Positions 1-9,270 are shown, counted from the first letter of the stretch. The stretch: 64,000 bases of DNA from an uncultured Bacteroidia bacterium (GCA_902786745.1 CADADR010000004.1:144258-208257), one strand, 5' to 3'. Notes: generated by a model from the letters alone, not told the origin. Numbers and translations: made by a program.

Positions 1-10
1 CATGTTATGA

Positions 11-41
11 AAAAAAGGGGCGCCGTTTGGCGCCCTTTTTT
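11..41 (-). terminator. Terminator of the PAS-domain gene
   Basis: A GC-rich hairpin (GGGCGCC/GGCGCCC with a 4-base loop) is flanked by A and T runs. It sits just past the stop codon of the minus-strand gene. The runs on both sides could let it work in both directions. Confidence 0.8.
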
Positions 42-42
42 G

Positions 43-378
43 TTATCCACGGTCGTAATGCGGCATGTCCTCAGGCAGGATGATGGAGAACTCGATGAGC
101 CCGCCTACAATTTGTTTGGCGTCGTCCTCATACCAGGGTGTCTGGTAGATGAGTTTTTTCTTGCCCTTTTTCGAAATCGTATATACGTTGGTGGCTGCAT
201 CGTCCAACAGATGACGAATAATCTGCTGTGAGCGTTCGTTGTGGCATTTCATCAAGTCGCGACCACGAGCGTCGCCGTTCACCTCGATGGAACTATCGTT
301 TTGATAAAGGATTTCGCCGTCTTTGGCGCTGATAGTGATGGCCAAGTTAAGGCCTTTGAAATAGTCAAGTTGATTCAT
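43..378 (-). CDS. Single-domain PAS protein
   Basis: This 111-residue protein is a lone PAS fold. It has a KDGEILYQN strand near residue 20, a KCHNERS helix around residues 45-50, a KKGKKKLIYQTPWY strand near residues 70-83, and ends in EDMPHYDRG. No output domain, signal peptide or membrane segment is visible, so it is a small cytoplasmic sensor or partner protein. Its ligand cannot be told from sequence. The ATG at 376-378 lies 20 bases downstream of a TATCTTTG box. The gene is transcribed divergently from the LptF-like permease gene. Confidence 0.75.
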   Translation of the reverse strand: MNQLDYFKGLNLAITISAKDGEILYQNDSSIEVNGDARGRDLMKCHNERSQQIIRHLLDDAATNVYTISKKGKKKLIYQTPWYEDDAKQIVGGLIEFSIILPEDMPHYDRG

Positions 379-397
379 AGCGCATGTAAATTTTCTG

Positions 398-405
398 CAA
401 AGATA
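398..405 (-). promoter_or_regulatory. -7 element TATCTTTG of the PAS gene
   Basis: This matches the Bacteroidota -7 consensus TAnnTTTG on the minus strand. It is back-to-back with the plus-strand promoter at 415-422, so the two genes share a very compact divergent promoter region. Confidence 0.75.
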
Positions 406-414
406 GAATTTTTC

Positions 415-422
415 TACCTTTG
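415..422 (+). promoter_or_regulatory. -7 element TACCTTTG of the lptF-like operon
   Basis: TAnnTTTG match 17 bases upstream of the ATG at 440. Confidence 0.75.
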
Positions 423-439
423 CAGCGTTTATTCTTAAG

Positions 440-1900
440 ATGAAGAAACTTTACCGTTATATCACCAAATCGTTTTTGGGCACCTTTGTACTCACCTTCT
501 TCATCGTGGTGTTTATCTGGGTGATGCAGTTCGTATGGCTCTATGTCGACGACCTAGTTGGTAAAGGATTGGAATTCAAGATTATAGCAGAGCTGTTGTT
601 TTACACCTCAATCACTGCCATACCCATGTCGTTGCCATTGGCCTTGCTCTTGGCTTTGTTGATGTGTTTCGGCAACCTCGGCGAGCACTACGAATTGGTG
701 GCCATGAAAGCCTCGGGCATCTCCATGTGGCGTTCGATGCGACCATTATTGCTTTTCTCTCTGATGCTCAGCGTCTTGGCCTTCTTCATCTCGAACAGTC
801 TCATCCCTATCGCCACACTCAAGTGGCGCACCTTGCTGACCGACGTACAGCGGCAGAAGCTGGCGTTCAACATCAAGGAAGGCGTGTTCTATAAGGATAT
901 TGAGAATTATGTCATCTTCGTCGACCGCAAAGGCAAGGATGGAAGCCACATCTACGGTGTAAAGATTTACGACCATAGCGATCGTCAAGGCTGCACCAAA
1001 ATCATCACTGCCGACTCGGGCGTGATGACGATGAGTCCAAACCAACGCAACATCCTCTTCACCCTCTACAACGGTCACAACTACACCGACATCACCACCG
1101 ACGGCTATAAGGAGAAGCGGCCCTTCGAACGCATGTCGTTCAAGCAGGAGCTCATCAAGTTCAGCTTGGCCTCGTTCGACTTGACCCGCTCGAGCGAAGA
1201 CATGTACAAGTCGTACCAGCAGATGATGAACATCCGCCAGCTCTCCACCTCGTTGGACTCATTGCGGGCACGACAGGCCTTCCGACAAGAGACTTTCACT
1301 AACGGCTTCGCACGACGTTGGGCCAACTACAACGGCCTGCACACCGACGTACAGTTCAACCGTCCCACGACAGCCGACAGCAATGGCCTTGCCGCCGACA
1401 CGTGCCGTATCCTGCAATGGCCTTTGCTCAGCAACTACAAAGGCGAGTTGCGCAGCAACATCATCAGCTTGTCCATCGGAAGCGCCCAGAACGCCAAAGA
1501 CAACGTGGCCTTCAACAAGATTGACCTCGGCTCACAAAACGAGAACATCAACAAGCACAAGAAGGAATGGCACAAGAAGTTCACCTTGAGCATCGCCTGC
1601 CTCATTTTCTTCTTCATCGGCGCACCTTTGGGTAGCATCATTCGCAAGGGTGGATTGGGCCTGCCCGTAGTCATCTCGGTGGGCTTCTTCATCATCTACC
1701 ACCTCCTCTCCACCATCGCCGAGCGCATGGCCGTGTATGGCGACCTCAACATGTTCCTCGGCGTGTGGCTATCTTCACTTGTGCTGTTGCCCGTCGGGCT
1801 TTTCTTCACCTTCAAGGCGACCACCGACGCGGCGCTCTTTGACGGCGACAGCTGGAAGAAATTTTTTCAGAAATTGTTCAAAAAAACGAAAGAAGCATGA
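440..1900 (+). CDS. LptF/LptG-family permease (YjgP/YjgQ)
   Basis: The 486-residue inner-membrane protein has three N-terminal membrane helices (about residues 10-35, 50-75 and 100-125), a long periplasmic middle, and three C-terminal helices from about residue 380. The start MKKLYRYITKSFLGTF and the run of LALLLALLM are typical of LptF/LptG, the membrane half of the ABC exporter that lifts lipopolysaccharide out of the inner membrane. The periplasmic part is longer than in E. coli, as is common in Bacteroidota. LptB and the other Lpt proteins are not in this window. The stop overlaps the next gene's start (ATGA), so translation of the permease and the first glycosyltransferase is probably coupled. 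Confidence 0.88.
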   Translation: MKKLYRYITKSFLGTFVLTFFIVVFIWVMQFVWLYVDDLVGKGLEFKIIAELLFYTSITAIPMSLPLALLLALLMCFGNLGEHYELVAMKASGISMWRSMRPLLLFSLMLSVLAFFISNSLIPIATLKWRTLLTDVQRQKLAFNIKEGVFYKDIENYVIFVDRKGKDGSHIYGVKIYDHSDRQGCTKIITADSGVMTMSPNQRNILFTLYNGHNYTDITTDGYKEKRPFERMSFKQELIKFSLASFDLTRSSEDMYKSYQQMMNIRQLSTSLDSLRARQAFRQETFTNGFARRWANYNGLHTDVQFNRPTTADSNGLAADTCRILQWPLLSNYKGELRSNIISLSIGSAQNAKDNVAFNKIDLGSQNENINKHKKEWHKKFTLSIACLIFFFIGAPLGSIIRKGGLGLPVVISVGFFIIYHLLSTIAERMAVYGDLNMFLGVWLSSLVLLPVGLFFTFKATTDAALFDGDSWKKFFQKLFKKTKEA

Positions 1901-3114
1901 AGATTCTCCTACTCTGCAACAAACCTCCATATCCAGCCTTTGAAGGCGGCCCCATGGCGATGAACAGCATCGTCACAGGCTTGCTTGAGGCGGGCCATCA
2001 GGTCAAGATATTGGCCGTCAACAGCGAGAAATTCAATGTCAAGGCCTCCGACATCCCCGAGGAGTATAGGCAGAAGACCGGCATCGAGCTCATCGATGTC
2101 GACCTGAGCATCCGCCCATTGAGAGCCTTCCTCAACCTGTTTTCAAAGAAATCCTATCATGTGGAGCGGTTCATATCGGAGGATTTCAACGCGAGACTGA
2201 CCGAGGTGCTCAAAAAAGAGCAGTTTGACGTGGTGCAGCTGGAGATGCTGTTTATGGCGCCTTATGTGGAGACCATCCGTCAACACAGCAAAGCCATGAT
2301 TGTGTTGCGCGCCCACAACGTGGAACACAAGATTTGGGAACGCATGGCCAAGGAGACCAAGTTCTTCATCAAACGCTGGTATATCAACCATCTGGCCAAG
2401 ACATTGAAAGAGTATGAGCTCAACGCCTTAGAGACTGTCGACGGCATCGCCGCCATCACGCGCAAAGATGCCGCTTTCTTCCGTAAGTACTGCTCCAAGC
2501 CCATCATCGACATCCCGTTTGGCGTTTATCCTGAAGAGTTCACGCCCAAATATGAGTTTGAAGGCAAGCCAAAGTTCTACCATATCGGATCCATGAACTG
2601 GATGCCCAACGAGGAAGGCATACGCTGGTTTATCGACGAAGTGCTTCCCAAGACGGTGGAGAAAGTACCCAATTTCGTCTACCATCTGGCAGGACGATCC
2701 ATGCCCGAATGGCTCACCACGATGAAAGACCCGCATATCGACGTGGTCGGCGAGGTGCCCGACGCCAAGGCTTTCGTCGCCAACCACGACGTAGCCATCG
2801 TGCCCCTACTCTCAGGCAGCGGCATCCGCATCAAGATCATCGAGTCGATGGCCATGGGGAAGACCGTCATCACCACCCGTGTGGGTGCCGAAGGCATCCT
2901 TTACGACGAAGATGTCAACATCATCATTGCCGAAAACAAGGCCAAGATGGTGGAAGCCATCCGCAGCCTCAACGAAAACCCGCAAAACGCCGTCCGCATC
3001 GGCCAAGCGGCCAGAAAACTCGTCGAAGACACCTACGACAACCGCAAGATCATCGCACGACTTTTGATGTTTTATGAGCAGATCAAGCCAGGGAGCAGAA
3101 TTAGTTTCTTATAA
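1897..3114 (+). CDS. Glycosyltransferase family 4-like protein
   Basis: This 405-residue two-Rossmann-fold (GT-B) enzyme starts MKILLLCNKPPYPAFEGGP, with the glycine-rich acceptor loop of GT4 enzymes. The C-terminal donor-binding half has YHIGSMNWMPNEEG (about residue 228), VPLLSGSGIRIKIIESMAMG (about residues 305-325) and a KTVITTRVGAEGI segment. These are the usual nucleotide-sugar contacts. The sugar donor and acceptor are unknown. Its 4-base overlap with the permease gene and the next glycosyltransferase downstream suggest a role in cell-envelope polysaccharide or LPS. Confidence 0.85.
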   Translation: MKILLLCNKPPYPAFEGGPMAMNSIVTGLLEAGHQVKILAVNSEKFNVKASDIPEEYRQKTGIELIDVDLSIRPLRAFLNLFSKKSYHVERFISEDFNARLTEVLKKEQFDVVQLEMLFMAPYVETIRQHSKAMIVLRAHNVEHKIWERMAKETKFFIKRWYINHLAKTLKEYELNALETVDGIAAITRKDAAFFRKYCSKPIIDIPFGVYPEEFTPKYEFEGKPKFYHIGSMNWMPNEEGIRWFIDEVLPKTVEKVPNFVYHLAGRSMPEWLTTMKDPHIDVVGEVPDAKAFVANHDVAIVPLLSGSGIRIKIIESMAMGKTVITTRVGAEGILYDEDVNIIIAENKAKMVEAIRSLNENPQNAVRIGQAARKLVEDTYDNRKIIARLLMFYEQIKPGSRISFL

Positions 3115-3118
3115 TCGA

Positions 3119-3193
3119 CTATAGCCCATGGCTTATGGCCTATGGCTTGCCTTTACATAGGGGCAGCCATAGGCCATCGGCTATAGGCCATAG
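3119..3193. repeat. 75-bp CTATGGCC-type intergenic palindrome, copy 1
   Basis: The whole space after the first glycosyltransferase is an imperfect inverted repeat built from CTATGGCC-like words, with ends CTATAGCC and GGCCATAG. Its centre reads TATGGCCTATGGCTTGCC then TTTAC. The reverse complement of the element at 63007-63080 contains the same central words, so the two are inverted copies of one family. As RNA it would form a long stem and could act as a terminator. Confidence 0.85.
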
Positions 3194-3224
3194 TAAAATA
3201 AACCACTGCATAAAGAAAAATCAC

Positions 3225-3232
3225 TATCTTTG
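3225..3232 (+). promoter_or_regulatory. -7 element TATCTTTG of the second glycosyltransferase
   Basis: TAnnTTTG match ending 18 bases before the ATG at 3251. It overlaps the upstream in-frame TTG at 3230, which therefore cannot be the start codon of a transcript from this promoter. Confidence 0.75.
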
Positions 3233-3250
3233 CCCCCTAAATCCGTTGAG

Positions 3251-4441
3251 ATGAAGATTTTTGTCCTCCTGCCCCGCATTCCCTATCCGCTCGAAAAAGG
3301 CGACAAGTTGCGGGCTTTCAACCAGATAAAACAGCTTGCAAAGCACAACGAAATCGTCCTTTGCGCGCTCAACGACAACCCAAAGGTCAGCGAGCAGGAC
3401 GCCTTTCATGCCTTGCAGCCCTATTGTCAGTCGATAAGCTTCATCAAAATCAACAAGGCTCAGATACTTTTGGGGCTCATCCGCGCCTTCTTCAAGGGCT
3501 TGCCCATGCAATGCGGCTATTTCTACAACCGTAAGGCAGCCAAAAAAGTAAACGCACTCATCGCCAAGCACCAACCCGACATGCTCTATTGCCAGTTGCT
3601 GCGCACGGCAGAGTACATCCGTCATAAAGACCTCCCGAAAGCCATCGACTATCAAGACATCTTCTCCTACGGAATGAAACGCCGCGCCGACATCGCCTCA
3701 CGCGCTACGCGGCCCATATATAATATGGAGTACCACCGCTTGCAACGGTATGAGGCGGAGATCTTCGACGACTTCGACGTTCGCAGCATCATCAGCGAAC
3801 CCGACAGGGCCTTGTTCCCGCACGAGAAACGCGACGAGATCCTCATCGTCCCCAACGGCGTCGACCATGAAAAATATGCGCCGCAAGACCGCGAGAAGGC
3901 CTACGACCTTGTCTTCACAGGCAATATGAGCTACCCGCCCAACGTGAACGCGGTGGAATACCTCTCCAACGAAATCATGCCGCTCGTATGGAAGGCCTTG
4001 CCCGAAACCAAGCTTTACATTGCGGGCGCCTCGCCCGACCCGAGGGTGAGAAAATGTGCCTCGGAGCGCCTCATCGTCAGCGGATGGCTCGACGACATCC
4101 GCGACGCCTATGCCCTGAGCCGCATCTTCATTGCCCCCATGCGCATTGGAACGGGTCTGCAAAACAAACTCCTGGAGGCCATGTCGATGCGCCTGCCCGC
4201 CATCACCTCACCATTGGCTAACGCCTCATTGGGCGCTAAGCCCGACGAAGAGATCTTGGTTGGCAACAATGCAGAGGAGATGGCCCATCATATCATCACC
4301 CTGTTGACCAACCAAGAAAAGGCCGAACGTCTCGCCCAAGCAGGATACAACTTCACCAACCGCGTGTACGATTGGGGCAAAGCAACCGCCATCATGGAAC
4401 ACGCAATGACCCAACTGACAACTGAACAACTGAACAACTGA
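3251..4441 (+). CDS. Glycosyltransferase, GT4/sugar-transferase type
   Basis: A GT-B fold glycosyltransferase of 396 residues, beginning MKIFVLLPRIPYPLEKGDKL. It resembles the sugar transferases found next to exopolysaccharide loci. Donor-half motifs include VPNGVDHEKY, VFTGNMSYPPNVNAVEYL and APMRIGTGLQNKLLEAMSM. The ATG at 3251 is preferred because the longer frame from TTG at 3230 begins inside the promoter. The last ten residues (TQLTTEQLNN) are encoded by a CAACTGA-type tandem repeat that continues past the stop, so this tail is probably not under functional constraint. ettA follows after 9 bases and is likely co-transcribed. Confidence 0.85.
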   Translation: MKIFVLLPRIPYPLEKGDKLRAFNQIKQLAKHNEIVLCALNDNPKVSEQDAFHALQPYCQSISFIKINKAQILLGLIRAFFKGLPMQCGYFYNRKAAKKVNALIAKHQPDMLYCQLLRTAEYIRHKDLPKAIDYQDIFSYGMKRRADIASRATRPIYNMEYHRLQRYEAEIFDDFDVRSIISEPDRALFPHEKRDEILIVPNGVDHEKYAPQDREKAYDLVFTGNMSYPPNVNAVEYLSNEIMPLVWKALPETKLYIAGASPDPRVRKCASERLIVSGWLDDIRDAYALSRIFIAPMRIGTGLQNKLLEAMSMRLPAITSPLANASLGAKPDEEILVGNNAEEMAHHIITLLTNQEKAERLAQAGYNFTNRVYDWGKATAIMEHAMTQLTTEQLNN

Positions 4442-4449
4442 CAACTGAA
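4412..4449 (+). repeat. CAACTGA(A) tandem repeat across the gene end
   Basis: Five direct units of 7-8 bases (CAACTGA or CAACTGAA) cover the last codons and stop of the glycosyltransferase and run up to the ettA start. Confidence 0.85.
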
Positions 4450-4450
4450 T

Positions 4451-6130
4451 ATGGCAAACCCCGACGACAAAAAAATCATCTTCTCGATGGTAGGCGTGAG
4501 CAAAATCATCCCGCCGTCAAGACAAATATTGAAAGACATCTACCTCTCCTTTTTCTATGGCGCCAAGATCGGTATCATTGGTTTGAACGGCGCAGGTAAA
4601 TCCACCCTGCTGCGCATCATCGCAGGCAAGGAGAAATCCTATAATGGCGAAGTGGTGTTCTCGCCCGGCTATTCGGTCGGCATGCTCGACCAGGAGCCAC
4701 AGCTCGACGACAATAAAACCGTCCGTCAGGTGGTGGAAGAAGGCGTGCAGGAAATCGTCGATATCCTTAAGGAATACGAAGAAATCAACAATAAGTTCGC
4801 CGAACCTGACGCCGACTTCGACAAGTTGATTGCCCGTCAAGGCGAGCTCACCGAACTCATCGAGCAACACGACGCTTGGGAACTCGACAGCAAGCTGGAA
4901 CGCGCCATGGATGCCCTCAACTGTCCCGATGGCGACACCCCTGTGCGCAACCTCTCGGGAGGCGAGCGCCGTCGTGTGGCTTTATGCAGACTCCTGCTGC
5001 AAGAGCCTGACATCCTGCTCCTCGACGAGCCTACCAACCACCTCGATGCCGAGAGCATCCAATGGCTGGAGAGCCACCTGCAGCAGTACAAGGGCACCGT
5101 CATCGCCGTCACCCACGACCGTTACTTCCTCGACCATGTGGCTGGCTGGATCCTCGAACTCGACCGTGGCGAAGGCATCCCGTGGAAGGGCAACTACTCG
5201 TCGTGGCTCGACCAAAAGACCGCCCGTCTTGCCATGGAAGAGAAGACCGAGAGCAAGCGCCACAAGACTCTCGAGCGTGAGCTGGAATGGGTGCGCATGG
5301 CTCCCAAGGCACGTCACGCCAAAGGCAAAGCCCGTTTGGAGTCGTATGAGAAGATGCTCAACGAGGACGTGAAAGAGAAAGAAGAGAAACTCGAGATCTA
5401 TATCCCCAACGGCGACCGCCTCGGCACCAAAGTCATCGAGGCGCATGACGTCACCAAGGCCTATGGCGACAAATTGTTGTTCGAGAACCTCAGCTTCAGC
5501 CTGCCGCAAGGTGGCATCGTAGGCGTCATCGGTCCCAACGGTGCAGGCAAGACCACGCTGTTCCGCCTCATCATGGGATTGGAAAAGCCCGACTCAGGCA
5601 CCTTCGAGGTCGGTGAGACCGTGAAGATCGGCTATGTCGACCAGCAGCACGCCGACATCGACCCCGAGAAGACCGTCTGGGAGGTCATCAGTGGCGGCAA
5701 CGAACTGATTCAGTTAGGCAAGCGCAGCATGAACTCGCGCGCCTACGTCAGCCGTTTCAACTTTGGCGGCAACGACCAGCAGAAGAAGGCGGGCGTGCTG
5801 TCGGGTGGTGAGCGCAACCGCATGCACCTTGCCCTCACCTTGAAACAGGAAGCCAATGTGCTCCTCTTGGACGAGCCCACCAACGACATCGACGTGAACA
5901 CGCTCCGTGCCTTGGAGGAAGGTCTTGAGAACTTCGCCGGCTGCGCTGTCATCATCAGCCACGACCGCTGGTTCCTCGACCGTGTGGCCACCCACATCCT
6001 CGCTTTCGAGGGCAACTCACAGGTCTATTTCTTCGAGGGCAGCTACTCGGAATACGAAGAAAACAAGATGAAACGCCTCGGCAACGTGGAGCCCAAACGC
6101 TTCAGATACAAGAAGCTCAAAGCAGATTAA
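4451..6130 (+). CDS. ettA: Energy-dependent translational throttle protein EttA (ABC-F)
   Basis: A soluble ABC-F ATPase with two nucleotide-binding domains and no membrane segments (559 residues, normal for EttA). Domain 1 has Walker A GLNGAGKST, signature LSGGERRRVALCRLL and Walker B LLLDEPTNHLD. Domain 2 has GPNGAGKTT, LSGGERNRMHLALTL and LLLDEPTNDID. The linker between them (about residues 240-320) is charged and helical, as expected of the P-site tRNA interaction motif. EttA binds the ribosomal E site and couples the first peptide bonds to the ATP/ADP ratio. The start MANPDDKKIIFSMVGVSK matches the family. It follows the glycosyltransferase closely and is read through from it. Confidence 0.92.
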   Translation: MANPDDKKIIFSMVGVSKIIPPSRQILKDIYLSFFYGAKIGIIGLNGAGKSTLLRIIAGKEKSYNGEVVFSPGYSVGMLDQEPQLDDNKTVRQVVEEGVQEIVDILKEYEEINNKFAEPDADFDKLIARQGELTELIEQHDAWELDSKLERAMDALNCPDGDTPVRNLSGGERRRVALCRLLLQEPDILLLDEPTNHLDAESIQWLESHLQQYKGTVIAVTHDRYFLDHVAGWILELDRGEGIPWKGNYSSWLDQKTARLAMEEKTESKRHKTLERELEWVRMAPKARHAKGKARLESYEKMLNEDVKEKEEKLEIYIPNGDRLGTKVIEAHDVTKAYGDKLLFENLSFSLPQGGIVGVIGPNGAGKTTLFRLIMGLEKPDSGTFEVGETVKIGYVDQQHADIDPEKTVWEVISGGNELIQLGKRSMNSRAYVSRFNFGGNDQQKKAGVLSGGERNRMHLALTLKQEANVLLLDEPTNDIDVNTLRALEEGLENFAGCAVIISHDRWFLDRVATHILAFEGNSQVYFFEGSYSEYEENKMKRLGNVEPKRFRYKKLKAD

Positions 6131-6151
6131 AAGTACCATGACCATTGACTA

Positions 6152-6200
6152 TGACCATGACCGCAATAACGTTGTTAAAAGCGATCATGGTCATTTTTTT
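6152..6200 (+). terminator. ettA terminator
   Basis: Imperfect hairpin TGACCATGACCGC / GCGATCATGGTCA followed by a run of seven T. Confidence 0.7.
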
Positions 6201-6230
6201 GCAAAATGTTTGGAGACAAGTATTAATTCT

Positions 6231-6238
6231 TATATTTG
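6231..6238 (+). promoter_or_regulatory. -7 element TATATTTG of the DUF805 gene
   Basis: TAnnTTTG match with a TTTG at 6209-6212 about 18 bases upstream as the likely -33 element. Confidence 0.75.
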
Positions 6239-6268
6239 CAGCGTATTAACCCCTTAAAACACATCACT

Positions 6269-6766
6269 ATGAACTTCGGTGAAGCCATCAAAAGCGTGTT
6301 TTCAAAGTATGCGACTTTTTCGGGACGTGCACGCCGCTCCGAGTTTTGGTATTTTTACCTGTTTTACATACTTGTTGCATCTGGACTTTCCTTTTTGTCC
6401 CTCATGATTCCTATTGCCAAATACTTGTATATCCTCTTTGGCTTGGGTGTTTTTCTCCCCTATACAGCCGTAACTGTACGTCGCTTGCATGACATCGGAA
6501 AAAGCGGATGGATACTGCTCATCTTTATGGTCATATCATTAATAATCTCCATGTTGCTATTCTTGTTTATAGACATCATTACCCCTACCAATGGAGACAA
6601 TTCCATGACCGTTTTCATTGTTTATGGCATACTTGTCTTCATCGTCCTTGCATTGGTCATTTGGCTTATCGTATGGTTGGCCAAAGACAGCCAACCCGGC
6701 GAGAACCAATGGGGGCCCAACCCGAAAGAAGTTCAAAGTGAAAACAATTCAGGAATGAATTACTAA
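6269..6766 (+). CDS. DUF805 family inner-membrane protein
   Basis: This 165-residue protein has the DUF805 hallmarks: a short amphipathic start MNFGEAIKSVFSKYATFSGRARRSEFW, hydrophobic spans near residues 25-45, 50-68, 83-103 and 115-140, the central TVRRLHDIGKSGW motif, and a C-terminal DSQPGENQWGPNPKE signature. The role of the family is not known. The ATG at 6269 is chosen because the upstream TTG at 6236 lies inside the promoter box. It is a monocistronic unit with its own terminator. Confidence 0.88.
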   Translation: MNFGEAIKSVFSKYATFSGRARRSEFWYFYLFYILVASGLSFLSLMIPIAKYLYILFGLGVFLPYTAVTVRRLHDIGKSGWILLIFMVISLIISMLLFLFIDIITPTNGDNSMTVFIVYGILVFIVLALVIWLIVWLAKDSQPGENQWGPNPKEVQSENNSGMNY

Positions 6767-6789
6767 TAATTCCAAAGTTAGCATTCTAT

Positions 6790-6831
6790 ATCACGGGACA
6801 TCGTTTTTTCAATGCCCCGTGATTTTTTTTC
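6790..6831 (+). terminator. Terminator of the DUF805 gene
   Basis: Hairpin ATCACGGG/CCCGTGAT followed by eight T. Confidence 0.85.
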
Positions 6832-6862
6832 ATATACATACACCTAATTGAAATAAAGCAAT

Positions 6863-6870
6863 TATCTTTG
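6863..6870 (+). promoter_or_regulatory. -7 element TATCTTTG of the C10 peptidase gene
   Basis: TAnnTTTG match 32 bases upstream of the ATG at 6903. Confidence 0.75.
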
Positions 6871-6902
6871 CGGCCTCAGAAACAATAATAAACACTCTCA
6901 AT

Positions 6903-9263
6903 ATGAAAAAACTAACTTTGACCCTTTGCCTCCTCGCTGCCCTCGGCAGCCTCATGGCCGGCCCTGTCGACCAACAGAAGGCACAAAGACTGGGTGCCAA
7001 ATTTTTGAGCACCACTGCTGTCGCCCAGCGCAACGCTGACGTACAGCTCAACCTGGTGGCAACGGCCATCGACATGCAACGTGGCGGTACCGATTACTAC
7101 GTGTTCAACGTCAGTAACGGCGAAGGCTTCGTCATCGTGGCCGGCGACGACCGCGTGAAGCCCATCCTTGCCTACTCCACCACGGGCAAATACAACCCCA
7201 ACGACGTGGCTGAAGGCTTCCAATTCACCCTCGACGGCTTCCGCCAAGAGATCCAATACGTACGCGAGCACAACCTCAGCGCCACGGCCGACATCACGGC
7301 TGAATGGCGTTCGGTGGCTAATAACGGCAGCCTCAACCGCGGTGAGCAGACCCGCGCTGTGGTGGGTCCGCTTTGCCAGACCCTCTGGAACCAGAACTTC
7401 CCTTGGAACAGCCAATGCCCCGAAGATCCTGAAGGCAACGGCGGACATGTCTATGCCGGTTGCGTGGCTACGGCCATGGGTATGGTAATGAAGTTTTGGG
7501 AATGGCCTGCCCAAGGCGTGGGTTCACACTCCTACCATCCTGATGGCTATGCCCAACAGTCGGCCAACTTCGGCGAAACCGAATACCATTTCGAGCTGAT
7601 GCCCAACACTTTGGACTCGACCAGCACAGAAGAAGAATACTTCGAAACGGCCCAGTTGCTGCATCACCTTGGCATCTCAGTCAATATGATGTATAGCGGT
7701 CATGGCAGCGGTGCCTACTCCGACGATGTGCCTACCGCCCTGCGTAACTATTTCCGTTACAACTGCGAAGACCATGTGACCAACTACGGCAATTGGTGGC
7801 CAGGCTGGGGCTACACCAACGAACAATGGGCACAGATGCTGAAAGACGGTGGCTTGGACGAGCTCCTGCCCCTCTACTACAGCGGTCAGGACGACAGCGG
7901 TGCCGGTGGTCACGCCTACGTGTGCGACGGCTACGATGAGAATGACTATTTCCACTTCAATTGGGGCTGGAGTGGCCGCGACAATGCCTGGTGCCCCATT
8001 GGTGCCCTCAACACCACCCGCTATGCCTTCAACCAAATGAACGGCTTCACTGGCCACATCGTCCCACAAGGTGACGTCTACTACAGCCGTCCCGACAGCG
8101 TGGCCAACATGCTTGCCTCCGAAGAGGCCTCGTTGGATGCCGTGCGCCTCAGCTGGACCAACCCGACCCTTACCGTCGATGGCAGCGATCTGACGAGCAT
8201 CACCTCCATCACCATCCGCCGCAACTTCGAAGTCATCGCCGAATTGACTGACACTCAAGTGGGCGCCAACATGGAATATGATGACAATGGTCTCGAACCT
8301 GGCCTTTACGAATATGCTATCTACGTGACCAACGAAGCCGGTATCAGCCGCACCACTTACCGCAGCGTACTCGTGGGCGAGAAGTGTAACGTCGTCTTCC
8401 AACTCCACGACGACGGTGGCGACGGCTGGAAAGGCGCCGCCATCAGCGTGACCTCCGAGAGCGGACAACGCATCGCCATCGTTACGATGACCGAGGGCTC
8501 AGACTTGGTTGTTGACCTTCCTTTGCTGCGCGGCAACCTCAACTTCATTTGGAACCACGGCTGGTATCATGCCTACGAAGAGCACGACACCGACTTTGAA
8601 TGCTCCTTCACCATCCTCGACTATGCTGGCAACGAACTATTCACCAGCAGCGAACTTGAAGATGGTATCTTCATGACCTACGAGAACAACTGCGAGGAAG
8701 CTCCGCTGGCCTGCTATCCTGTACAGAACCTGCAAGGCGAATACCAATGGCATAGTGAAGAAGAGTATGGCGTTTACCTCACTTGGGACAAACCCAACGT
8801 CACAGCCAACCTTGACCACTTCAACATCTATCGTTCCATTCTTGTCACCAAAGAGTCAGAACTCATTGCGGAGGTACCCTACACTGGCGCCAACAGCTAC
8901 GAATTCTTCGACAACAACAATGAGCATGGCGAATATGAGTATGAGGTCACCGCTGTCTTCGTTAGAGGTAGCGAGCAATGCGAATCGGAGATTGAGGGCA
9001 TTGGCAACCTGATTGTCACCGCCGTCAATGAAAACGCTGCCAACGTCAACGTCTACCCCAACCCAACTAACGGTCTGCTCAACATTGAAGGCCAAGGCAC
9101 GATGCATATCAGCGTCAGCAACCTCATGGGACAAAAACTCATGGAGGCTGAAGCCGAGGGCAACACCACCCTCGATCTGAGCCGTTACGAATCGGGCATG
9201 TACCTTGTTCGCATCGAATACGCCGATGGCGTGATGGTGCAGAAAGTCAACGTTAGACAATAA
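6903..9263 (+). CDS. Secreted C10 (streptopain-like) cysteine protease with T9SS tail
   Basis: This 786-residue exported protease has a signal peptide (about residues 1-19) and an inhibitory prodomain (VDQQKAQRLGAKFLSTT through about residue 150, with the GEGFVIVAGDDR motif of C10 propeptides). The catalytic domain has Cys187 in HVYAGCVATAMGMVM and His337 in GGHAYVCDGYDENDYFHFNW. A linker domain from about residue 390 is followed by a C-HDDGGDGWKG module (about residues 495-590) that also occurs in the subtilase at 23881-28023. After a further FN3-like module the protein ends in a type A sorting domain (VYPNPTNGLLNIEG ... GMYLVRI). It is therefore probably exported by T9SS and displayed or released outside. 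The prodomain implies autocatalytic activation. Substrates are unknown. Confidence 0.92.
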   Translation: MKKLTLTLCLLAALGSLMAGPVDQQKAQRLGAKFLSTTAVAQRNADVQLNLVATAIDMQRGGTDYYVFNVSNGEGFVIVAGDDRVKPILAYSTTGKYNPNDVAEGFQFTLDGFRQEIQYVREHNLSATADITAEWRSVANNGSLNRGEQTRAVVGPLCQTLWNQNFPWNSQCPEDPEGNGGHVYAGCVATAMGMVMKFWEWPAQGVGSHSYHPDGYAQQSANFGETEYHFELMPNTLDSTSTEEEYFETAQLLHHLGISVNMMYSGHGSGAYSDDVPTALRNYFRYNCEDHVTNYGNWWPGWGYTNEQWAQMLKDGGLDELLPLYYSGQDDSGAGGHAYVCDGYDENDYFHFNWGWSGRDNAWCPIGALNTTRYAFNQMNGFTGHIVPQGDVYYSRPDSVANMLASEEASLDAVRLSWTNPTLTVDGSDLTSITSITIRRNFEVIAELTDTQVGANMEYDDNGLEPGLYEYAIYVTNEAGISRTTYRSVLVGEKCNVVFQLHDDGGDGWKGAAISVTSESGQRIAIVTMTEGSDLVVDLPLLRGNLNFIWNHGWYHAYEEHDTDFECSFTILDYAGNELFTSSELEDGIFMTYENNCEEAPLACYPVQNLQGEYQWHSEEEYGVYLTWDKPNVTANLDHFNIYRSILVTKESELIAEVPYTGANSYEFFDNNNEHGEYEYEVTAVFVRGSEQCESEIEGIGNLIVTAVNENAANVNVYPNPTNGLLNIEGQGTMHISVSNLMGQKLMEAEAEGNTTLDLSRYESGMYLVRIEYADGVMVQKVNVRQ

Positions 9264-9270
9264 CACTAAG

